A stretch of 64,000 nt of DNA. Source: Microvelia longipes. Taxonomy: Eukaryota; Arthropoda; Insecta; Hemiptera; Veliidae. The stretch is from NCBI GenBank assembly GCA_018340805.1, contig JACMZG010001908.1, positions 15,665,170-15,729,169 of the forward strand, in the 5' to 3' direction. How positions within the stretch are numbered: the first letter of the stretch is position 1; the number at the start of each line of letters is the position of its first letter. The position numbers and the translations under genes were made by a program. Positions 40,401 to 52,100 of the stretch are shown here, piece after piece. The notes under the pieces were generated by a model that made no database searches, was not told the origin of the DNA, and saw only the letters and a list, made by a program, of their open reading frames with translations.

Positions 40401-43400
40401 GAGGACATAAACTTCCTTTATACACCTAAAAGCATGACATTAGTTTTATTTACATTTGACGCAGATTGGCAAAAAATATAAAAGGTGATTAAGATCACCG
40501 ATCATATTACCAACGTAAAGATGGTAGACTAAACGATAATATCTGGACAACAAGGCAAACGACTGCAGTGCTGGTTACCCACTACGGACAAATGAGCAAC
40601 TAACGAGTTAAATTCGCCCGATAATCCCGCTTTTTAACTAACTCCTCACGTACTCTATTAAAGTTATTAATTTTATATTTCACATTTATTAGGAGCAACA
40701 TAACAGGCTTACTTTATATCTTAAAATCACAAGTTGATTTTTACATCTCAAAAAATTCATTGTGAACTGGGTTATTAAAGAAATAAATGGCAGTTAAAAG
40801 TTACAACTTGAGATTTAGATACTGAATTAGCTTAAAGAAATAAAAAATTCTGGCGCGGTGGTCCGCATGTCGAATTTCTTTGTGTTTTTGTGCTTAACAA
40901 TCCATTTTTGCTTAAAGATCCGGTTTATGCTTAATAACTTGAGCATTTACTTAATTAACAAGCTCTACTCGTCGCTCATTTTTCTGTATAATTATCCTTT
41001 TGGTTATGCAAAACTAAAATTGGCAGTGTACACCATTATTTGCACACCTTGTGCTGAGATGGATTCATAGTTAGTTTCTTTAAAGGTTTTAGCGCATTTT
41101 CTTTGAAAAATACAGAAAAATGAGTTACGAGTAGTGCTTGATAATTGAGTAACTGCTCAAGTTATAAAGCATAAACCGGATCCTTAAGCGAGAAATGGAT
41201 TCTTAAGTACGGGAACACGCATTCGTAAGGACATTGTCACAGACTTACTCCCCTTTCAGACTGTGATACTAGTTTCCTTATCCTTATTATAATTAAGCCA
41301 AGTAAAAACGAGTTTTCTCTCCGAGATTTAAAAGTATAATCCACTAATTTGACATAACACAAAAATAAAATAAGAAAATAAATAAATAAATCGCAGGTTT
41401 GCGACACTCCGCCGGGCACCTGATCAAACTTGTCCGATTTCCAAAGGATGGATCATGGTGACTGGCCGGGTCAGGAGTCCTTTTCCTATTCTCAGCTTCA
41501 CTGATCTTACTCTTCCGTCTCTTCCTGTGTTTATCTCCTCGATCTTTCCAAGATTCCAGGTGTGCCGCTTGGTTTTCTCTGCAACATGAACTACTTGGAG
41601 GGCAGTTGGGTGGAATCTCGTTCCCGTAAATTTTGAAAGGTATTCTGTTTTCCACAGGGTCCAAAACCTCTCCATGAATTCCGTGCCTTCTTCACCTTGA
41701 TACGTTTTTAAAAGCGTCCCTGTAGTGCTATATCTGGTGTATTAGGACTATAGTTGTCCTAACTTCCTCATGGTAAGAAAATGGTTAAGTGTTAGTACCT
41801 CTACATCTCCTCCCCCACGTAGACCAGGGTCGAGAATTAAGCACGGATTCCACTTCATTAATGACAGTGTTCAAATTGATTATATGTTAAATCGATTCCC
41901 ATTTAAAATAATTTTTAAAACCAATTCCATGTGAACCCACCCGAGTAACTAGACAGGTTATAAACATACCCAAACTTTTTCAGTTTGGTCTCCCTTTTTG
42001 ACGTAAAGTGGTTCAAAATAGTCTATCCCAACTCGCTTAAATCCTGCTTTTCTCATCACTCTGAATTCCAGTAACGGAGGGACTTTTGGATAAGGAAATG
42101 CCTTCCCCTCAAATTTACAACAAATATAGCATTTTTTCAGGACTTGTCTAACTTTTGCCCTGCCTTTTGGCACCCAAAACATTTTTCTTAACTCGGCCAA
42201 CGTGTGCGAAGTCCCTACGTGATATAATTTCTGATGTACTGATTTTATAATTAATTCCGTAAATTTTCCAGATTTAGATAACAGATAGGAAATTTTTCCT
42301 ATTTCTAATTCCTGAATATTCAAATCTCCCTCTACACCGTAATATGTTTTCGTAGTCTCTAAAAATTCCTAACTGTCTTATTAGTTTGTTATTGTTTTTA
42401 TTGTTTTCTAGATCTAAAATTACATCTTGAAAATACGTATTTGACCGATTTAATCCATATATTTTTGCTTGTTCTATTTCTATCGCATAAATTGTTTACT
42501 AATAATTTTGTTAGTATGTTTAAAAGAATTTATTGCTCGTTGACACCAGGCTGTAACTGCTAATAACCTGTTTAATCTATAATAATTTTCTATTTCAATT
42601 CCAAATGGCGTTTCTGGTTCTTCTACTACTAACATAATTTCCTTTTCTTTTTCTAGATTTTTCTTCTATGGTATTGCTGACTCAATATTTTCTGGCCATG
42701 ATAACGCTATATCTTTCATCTTCATCCTGCTGATACTCTTCCGCGAACTGTTGTAAAGCTCTATCATAATCTGTTTCGTTAATTTGTTCTTTGATTCCAA
42801 TACATCCAACGCCCTAGCTTTTTTACCAAAATCTTGGCTCCGACATGATCGAGCACGCCCCATCGTTTTCAGCACTTTACCGGTAATTCTTCTTTATGAA
42901 CTGTCAGTAAGTTCGTCGCATAGTTCTCCTCTGTTTCCCTCGATCACCATCTCTCCCCGTTAATATCCATCCAACCTTTGAATTTACTATGTATAAAACC
43001 TGACTCTACTTCTATTTTTCTAAATTCAAAAATCAAAATAGTAGTTGGTTCCAATTAATAGATCAATCGCCGGACTTTTCACTAAATTTGGATTTTTCCG
43101 CAAATTTTAGATACTTAAATTTTTCTTTATAATGTCCAAACATTTTGTCTCTAATTTACTTTTCACATTACAGGTTACGTTGGCTATGATTTGTTTGTAA
43201 GTTCCGTCTAAAAGTTTTATGCGTAACTCCACAGTGTTAGATATTATATGCTTTGGTTGCTTTTCTCCGAATAAACAAATCGCTAAATTTTCTGTATTAA
43301 TTGGTTTTAATTTCAATTTTTTGGCTAAGTCTGCCGTTACATAACATCTTTGACTTCCGCTGTCAAATATGCAACGCTTGGTGACTGTTCTAATCGTTTT

Positions 43401-45925
43401 ATTATTGCTTACCTCAATGGTTGCTGTTTGCAAAGAGACAGAACTTGTTACTCTTGACAGCAAACTGGTACTTAAATTCGTCTGGTCGTCGTCAGTGTTA
43501 TTGTTTACTTTTGTACATTTCTCTTCGCCGTTTTCTCTATCCACGCCTAAAGCTGTTACTACTTTTTTCAGTGAACCGAAAACCTTTGGACACAAACTTC
43601 TATGGTGATGGCCCCGCTGCGGCAATGTCACACGTTTTATTCCGCTCGACAAGCCCTCGCACTGTGTGTGTCGTTAAAACAAATAAAACATGCGTTTTTT
43701 AAAACCTCTTCCTTTCTTTTCAATTGTCTTGTACTAGTACATTCGTCTGACCAATGATGCCCTACAATACCTACATTTAGGTTGGCTGACAAGTAAAGCC
43801 TCGGCAGTTGATATCCTGGTGGTATCTCTTTTATTTTCTAAATATTCTGTGGTTTGCAGATCTTTTCTGTTATTATAAGTCACCGTACTGCTAAGAGTTA
43901 CTCTTTCTTTCACCATGATTTACCTTGTTTAGCCTGTCTCTAAGAGTTTCGCATTCCGAAAATAGACCTAAATTAGAGGGTTGGTGAAGTTCAAATTCCT
44001 CTAATTGTAATAAAATTTGTGACGGAAATTTTAGACTTGATTAAGGAAACAAAACTGGTGGATTGATATTTTCTCCTAAACCTTCTAATGCTCTACAGTA
44101 ATTTTCAATTTCGTCAAGTGTGGTGCGTAATTTTATTGTTGAATTGTTCGAGACTTCTAAATTTCGAAATTTTGTATATAAATCTTCTATAACTAATGAT
44201 TTATTAGCGTATCTATTTTTAATATATTGATTGCCGCATCATAATTTTGAGCAGTTATCGCAAGTCCCCAATACTGCGAGCTGCTTCACCAAGCAATTGT
44301 TGCTTCAAATAACTAATTTATCAATCGCGTTAATGTTCATATTATTATGAATAGCTGATTCATATCTTTCCCAAAATCCTGCCACATTACCATATTTCCA
44401 TTAAATGTTGGTAATTCTAATTTGGTAATTTAATTGGAACATTACGATTATTACCTAATTGCCCTAGATTTTCCAATACATTTTATTATCTTTAGTTTGC
44501 GGTTCCCCAAAATTTTGATTTATTTCCCTAATCCTGACTCTGCAAAACGTAAACAATTTTGAAGCTCTATAATTTTATCTTCTGCCTGAATTTTATATCT
44601 AAAAACCCCTCAATATCGTCCTCAAATCTTTGTAGAGTTTCCGGATCTAAAACAGAAAGTTTTTCTAAATTGTTGACGTATCTGTCAAAAGTTTCTAAAA
44701 ACTTTTGTAATTTGTCTAATTCAATTTTCCCCTCATTAATCCCCGATTACTCCTCAATGTTTTTATTTGCCTCTAGCCACCCACCTACACGAGCTATTTG
44801 ATCTACTAATCGTTTCTTTACTGGCCCTAAAACTTTTCTAGTTGTGCCTACTGTAGTGGAAGCCATGCTCATCGTCTAGCCCTAGCTACCTGAAAGAAAA
44901 ATAGTTTTAGTACTTACACCTCCACTCCGTCAACCAAATGACTCAATTTTACAGTTCTCGTTTAGATTATTCTTATTTACTTGTTGTCCTTACTTGCTCG
45001 ATGTTCCAACGCTCTATGCTACCATGTCACAGACTTACTCCTTTTCAGACTGTGATACTAGTTCCTTATCCTATTATAATTAAGCCAAGTAAAAAACGAG
45101 TTTTCTCTCCGAGATTTAAAAGTATAATCCACTAATTTGACATAACACAAAAATAAAATAAGAAAATAAATAAATAAATCGCAGGTTTGCGACAGACATT
45201 CGCCCCTCATACGGACCACCGCGCCAGAATTATTTTGTAGTTATAAACTTATATAATGTAAAAGAACGATTAAACAAAATTATCGTCCCTACCAGGATTC
45301 GAACCCAGGTACCCTGGCGTTGAGTGCTTGTATCACCTCTGGGCACTCTCATTCAACTCATAGGCCCAAAAACATCAAAAACAACTCCCCACTTGAAATG
45401 TGTTGTTTAGCGGCCATATTTTGTTTTCTGGTATTGACCATCGTTTTTTCGACGTATTGGTAACTTAAAGTGGTTGTATCGGCATCGGACCGGTTTTATT
45501 CGATTAAGTGCCCTAAAAAATACATATAAAACGACCCTACTCTAAATTTATTTTTTATCAAACATTATTTTGGTTTCTGGTAATTTATTGCGGTTTTTTA
45601 GATTTTTTGGTCACCTAGAGTGCTCGTAACGTCTTTAGACCAGTTTCATTCGATTCAGCAGTTTCATCAGATTCGTCCCAAAATTATAAATAATGTCCTT
45701 TTTCGCAACAAACAATTTTTTTAAATTTTACTGTCTCAGCAAACCGGGTTAATGACGTCAAAACAACCTAGTTTTAATAGGGTTCGTGTCCTCCCGAAGG
45801 TTGATTTTTGTACTATGTTTAATTAAAAAATATTAATCCGTTCGAAAGAGCGTGTTTACAAGAAAGTGTCTAGAAATACATAATACACACACACACACAA
45901 CACACAAATATATATATATATAATT

Positions 45926-45968
<43 letters not shown>

Positions 45969-46070
45969 AAAAAGTTTTGCGGAACGCATTTTTTCGTGGT
46001 TAGGGACCCCTGCAACGGATTTTTGGCATACTCCAGGGCGGCCCCCCACTACACGAGCCATATATAATAT

Positions 46071-46136
<66 letters not shown>

Positions 46137-49100
46137 GTGTGTGTGTGGTGTGTGTGTGGATTTTGTAAACACGCTATCTCTTAAACGAATTAGTATTTTT
46201 AAATCAAATTTTGTACAAACATAATCTAGGATTAGTGAGGAAAGAATCCTGTTAAAAACCAGGTTGTCATTAACCCGTTTTGGTAAGTTAGCAAATTTTT
46301 CAAAACAAAATTCAAGCTTATTATTTTTGCCACGAAAAAGGTCCTTGATTGTCAATGTGTTTTGGACACTAAATCGAATAAGACTGGCCCGAAGTCGATA
46401 CGACTATTCTTAGTGACTGAAAATTCGAAAGAACCATGGAAAATATCAGAAAACCAAACTAACGGCCAGTAAAAATAATTTACGGATAGGCTGTCGTTTT
46501 TGATTTTTTTGGGGTGCTAGTCCGAAGGCGATACAGCTACTCAAAGCTTGGGTTCCCAGGTTAAAAAAATCGCTTAAAAAGCTTCAAATGAATATAAATA
46601 ATAATGTGCTAGGTTATAAGCTATAGGATTAATATGCGCATTTTCTTTGAAAAAAAAATTAAAAAAAAATATCAAGTTGTGACGCTTCTGCCCAATTTAT
46701 TAAACATATAACAAAAAAATAGATTGATGAGCAAGAATGCGCGCATTTCAAAGGAAATTCGCTCGGCTTGCGGACCTTCGCGCCCGAATATTTTTAAATA
46801 ATAAATTAACCGTAAAATTATATAAAACTAGAAATACGTACTTGAGTAGTTTTACTTTGTGATTGAATAATTATTTTAATATAAGCAGAACACATGCCTT
46901 GGGAATTGCTCTGTGGCTCTAAATATCCTTGGAATATGTATGCATTTAATTTATAAACCTGCAATGAAAACAAATAACGCTATTTTAAGCAAAAGTTAAT
47001 TTACAAAGTCTTCAATTTTTCCGAGTCATCATATTATGAATATTCATGTCGGGTACTTTTTCAGCTAAGTACTAATGACGGTATGCTAAATATGAAAACT
47101 GGCTTTCATTATTTTATTACTTTTAGGATTCAAAAAAATATGAAAAATTGCAAAGTCATCAACTTATTAGTTATTTTTACTGGTCATATTAATTGCTATA
47201 ATTAATTTCATAGTGCTTATAAGGGCATCTTGAAGGCCATTTCACAAACAAGATGGTAAAGAGTTCCTATTCATTAGTGAGATTCAGATGTTACTTTAGG
47301 CTTAATTTTTAATTTAATGTATTTGGTTTCAAATTTACTGAGGTTATGCATGACTTTTTACTTTTCCTTATTTATACAGTATATATAGGAAAAGTATTGT
47401 GTTTGCAAATAAAATGTTGGGATGTCACCAGAATTATCCGTTTGAGGTGTTTTTAAAGCCTTCTAAGCAGTTTTTTCACAATTGTCTGTCGGTGTGTGTC
47501 TGTTACCATCGTAGTTTCCAGTGTATTTATGCTAGAGAGTTGAAACTTTGTACAAAAATCAATCTATAGGTGTAGTTGTGATATCCGGAAAATATTGTTT
47601 TATGACTTCATTAACCAGCAATAATGACTCAGCAAAAATTTTAAAAATCATTTATAGCAAAAAAAATTGCGATCATTTTAAGATTTAGCACGCATGTGGC
47701 CATTTATAAACCAAACATATGTGCCAAGTTTCACCTCATTATCAGCATTGGTTTAATTTTTATCAAATGACTTGCGTAGGTTTTTTTTAAATTTTGAAAA
47801 ATCGGGAAATAATACAATTGAGTTGAAATTTGGTACAAATGTATGCCTTTACGCAATAAATAAGTACACTAAATTTCGTTTTAATTCGACAAGTATATTA
47901 ATGAGTTTTGTTGGATCATAAAATTCTAGCAGCATCGAGCGTGGTTGGTGCCTGGATGGCAAACCGCTGGGAATGAAACGGGTTTATTTTTTATCTGAGG
48001 ATGAGCGAAGCTAGTTCGAAGTAGAGTGCCTGTATAATCAGAGTGAAGACAACCGGGTACTCAAAAATGATTGGTCCATTTTCAAGGTCATTGGAACGCA
48101 AATTCGATTTGTCCGACATTTAATAATATAGAAAGAAGAAGATGACGAAGAATGCATTGTAAAAAGTTTTTTAATAAAGTCCCTTATAATTTTATATGTC
48201 AAACGATATCATGTTTTCCTGTTTAATGTAACAATTTTATTTTAGTACAGTTTAATTGAAACAGACTACTGTTTAATGTTGCTAAAAGAGACGAAAGCAA
48301 GTCCTGGCCTTTTTCATTTTTAAGGCAAAATGAAGCTTAGATAACAAACAAACCGATTCATTCATTACATGGCGGCTTATGGAGAAATTTTCTCTTCTGT
48401 TAATTTTTTTTTAAATTCTTTCCTTGAAAAAATAGTAGTTAATTTCTTTACCGAAGATGTTTATATTTGTGATCTAGAATGTTGTACGCTCCCAATGAGC
48501 TACCAAGTTCAAGTTTTACATTCGTATTATTAAAGTTACAAGTGTTGAAAATTTGGTGAAAAAAATGTGTTTTGAAGGGCTGTTTGTAAAGTGATGTAGA
48601 AATTCATACAGTAGGGGTGGGGGCCCGGGACACAGTGGTCTAACTCCCCCGGTTTTAGCTGCTTTAGATGGACCTGCCCTAAGTTCACCCTTTCTCCGCT
48701 AGTGGCGGGTCAGTTGACCTTGTACCCTATATATAAAATAATTATTTCTTCAATTCTAAGGTTAAAATTATTTAAAAGGGTCTTTAACAATGTTAAAAAT
48801 TGTATTAATTATTTTAAAGGTATAATTTTTATAAAATGTTATAAAAATATAAACGCTGTGTTAATTTTAAGTAGACCCTGATATCGTGATAACCATGATT
48901 TGTAGAAATAAACAAACATCAAACCGGGAAATTATAAATTTAATTTACGTCTTTGTTGTCTCATTATAACACACCTTTCGTAACACACGTTATCCTATTT
49001 TCTAAAAAAATTATCTTATAAGCAACTAAAAAAAGAAAAAAGTCAAGGAATAAGNTAAAAAAAATGTGTTTTGAAGGGCTGTTTTGTAAAGTGATGTAGA

Positions 49101-52100
49101 AATTCATACAGTAGGGGTGGGGGCCCGGGACACAGTGGTCTAACTCCCCCGGTTTTAGCTGCTTTAGATGGACCTGCCCTAAGTTCACCCTTTCTCCGCT
49201 AGTGGCGGGTCAGTTGACCTTGTACCCTAATATTAAAATAATTATTTCTTCAATTCTAAGGTTAAAATTATTTAAAAGGGTCTTTAACAATGTAAAAATT
49301 GTATTATTATTTTAAAGGTATAATTTTTATAAATGTTATAAAAATATAAACGCTGTGTTAATTTTAAGTAGACCTGATATCGTGATAACCATGATTTGTA
49401 GAAATAAACAAACATCAAACCGGGAAATTATAAATTTAATTTTACGTCTTTGTTGTCTCATTATAACACACCTTTCGTAACACACGTTATCCTATTTTCT
49501 AAAAAAAATTATCTTATAAGCAACTAAAAAAAGAAAAAAGTCAAGGAATAAGATAAAAAATTGACTTGTTTACATTTTTAAACATAAATAGAAGTATCGA
49601 TTTAAACTGATAACAATAGTGATAAGGGGACAAGGTGAAAACTAGCGCTCGGTGCGGTAGTTGATGCAACTAATTCCTGTTTTTCTCGGAACCACCTAAA
49701 ACTAGAGTGCCTGTATAATCAGAGTGAAGACAACCGGGTACTCAAAAATGATTGGTCCATTTTCAAGGTCATTGGAACGCAAATTCGATTTGTCCGACAT
49801 TTAATAATATAGAAAGAAGAAGATGACGAAGAATGCATTGTAAAAAGTGTTTTAATAAGTCCCTTATAATTTTATATGTCAAACGATATCATGTTTTCCT
49901 GTTTAATGTAACAATTTTATTTTAGTACAGTTTAATTGAAACAGACTACTGTTTAATGTTGCTAAAAGAGACGAAAGACAGTCCTGGCCTTTTTCATTTT
50001 TAAGGCAAAATGGAGCTTAGATAACAAACAAACCGATTCATTCATTACATGGCGCGGCTTATGGAAAATTTCTTTCTGTTAATTTTTTCTTAAATTCATT
50101 CCTTGAAAAAATAAAAAATAGTAGTTAATTTCTTTACCGAAGATGTTTATATTTGTGATCTAGAATGTTGTACACTCCCAATGAGCTATCAAGTTCAAGT
50201 TTTATATTCGTATTATTAAAGTTACAAGTGTTGAAAGTTTGGTGAAAAAATGTTTTGAAGGGCTGTTTGTTTACTTCAGTTTCGTTCAAATATTTAATTT
50301 ATTATTAGACATTGGTATTATTTAATGATTCTGCACGCCCTTGTGTTAATTTCAGGATCATTGACATGTTTACAGCTATTTATTTTCTAGATAACTTCTT
50401 ACATACATAACAAATTGTCAGACGTCAATGGGTTCAAATCTTACATGTATCTTCGAAAATTAGTACAAATTGTTATTATTTGTACTCATCATCAAAGGTA
50501 ATTTGCTTATAATAAAGAAGTATGTATATCAGCTTTTTGTGGTGTGAAATATTAGTAACTTCAGTCTCTTCCATGCATTGCTGCAGTAGAATGAAATATC
50601 TTCTATTCATTTTTATCATCTGGAGGACTTGTATGCTAGCTTTTTTAACTGATAAAGGATGCATTGACACCAGTTGAATTAACTTATACATAAGTACTGC
50701 TGTTAGATGTCAATGCCATTTTCTTAATTTATGTTCCAATTCTGCTTACAAGAGGATATAGTGGTATATAGAATCATCAAGTGACTTTATTCACCTACAT
50801 TGAGTTGTCGATACAACTTCAAATGTCAAAAGAAGAAAATTTTAGCCGCTAGGGCTACTTTTAGTGACTATCCAATCGTAGAGGAGGTTTATGCCAATGT
50901 CATGTTGCCTGTTATTGAGAAGGTTACATTGTGTGACTGAACTTCGACACAGATTTTTGTATAAACTTCACACGAGCCCACGTCAAAGAATATCAAGTTT
51001 TCATCGAGGCATCGATTGCATACTACATGATGATAATATTCCATTTCATATAGGATTTAAACTGTATTAAAATTTCTCTTATTGTTAAATTTTATTTTTT
51101 TATAAAATTCATTGATTTGAATTTTTCATTTATTTCTTCTTTCTGTGTGACCACACCAATAAAGGAAGTTTGTCATATAGACACCTAGACAACCCTTAAT
51201 CTATTATTTCTGACTTACTTAGCTTAAGCCTTAGTCAGACAAATACTCCAGCACATAAATATGTGCCAAATATTAACTTGGCCATATTTCCTAATCTTTC
51301 ATTATGAGCGGTCCACCTCTGTCAAGACGAACGCATTCAAATTTTAATAAAATATTTGATAAAAGTGTGTATGTTATTTTGAAATTTTCTGAATAGAAAC
51401 ATGCCTCAATTATATCTGTGGCTTACAGAGTTCTCAAAATATATAAATTTGATGCGCACATATTTCTTATGAACATTTTTAGCTCAAATGGCTGATGATC
51501 CAATTTTGATGAAACTTCAATTCCAACTTGGCATGAAATCGTAAATTGATAAATAATTTTCAACATAATTACACATTTAAGGGGACATGGCAGAGTTCTG
51601 TTTGCTACCTTGATAGTATCACTCACCGTTATAATAAGTAGACAGTGTGGGAAAATAATGTGAGGGAGCCAATGAGATCAGTCCTGTATGTTAAACAATG
51701 TCCCTAACTCTAATTTCCCATGCTGTTACTAATTACAACCGTGTGGCAATACTATTAACATATTGATTACAATATATATATCACACCCCCCCCTAAAGCC
51801 TTATATACAAAAGATAGTTTGATGAAACTTTTTAAATTTAGTTAGAGATCAATCTCCTTAATAAAAATAAACGTATGAGTTGACATGTAATTGATGTTAG
51901 AATTTGATAGTTAAGTTGGGTACATAACACACTGTAATAATAAAATAGACTTAATTATAAATACATATGCATAAAGTTAGAACAGAATTAAATGGCATAG
52001 ACACTTCTTCTAGTATTTAAGGCTCTCTACATGTATAAGGCAGAGTCAACGAAAAGGTAGGGATTCATTCTTCCTTTTTGGAAATAACAATGAATATTTA

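Larger units (their letters stand above)
41235..45194 (-). mobile_element. BEL/Pao LTR retrotransposon, internally deleted
   Basis: LTRs at both ends, both TGTCAC...GCGACA, flanked by 5-bp target duplications GACAT (41230-41234 and 45195-45199), as expected for BEL/Pao. On the minus strand the order is gag remnant, aspartic protease, a damaged RT remnant, integrase zinc-binding region and DUF5641-like tail. At 3.96 kb it is well short of a full element (usually 6-8 kb), so most of RT/RNase H and integrase core is gone. It is inserted in a fold-back MITE. Confidence 0.93.
40850..45227. mobile_element. Fold-back MITE split by an LTR retrotransposon
   Basis: Left end ctggcgcggtggtccgcatg and right end catacggaccaccgcgccag are inverted. 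Inner arms also mirror: gatccggtttatgctt at 40917 and aagcataaaccggatcc at 41166. Removing the BEL/Pao insert (41235-45194 plus one GACAT) leaves about 410 bp. Flanks on both sides read AATT. Confidence 0.85.

Noticed and set aside
40858..41070. 70-codon frame
   Set aside because: It falls in the arm of the fold-back MITE and has no homologue that I recognise.
45283..45350. tRNA gene on the minus strand
   Set aside because: A good B box is present, but I could not fold a complete acceptor stem or a standard A box. It is treated as a tRNA-like part of a repeat.
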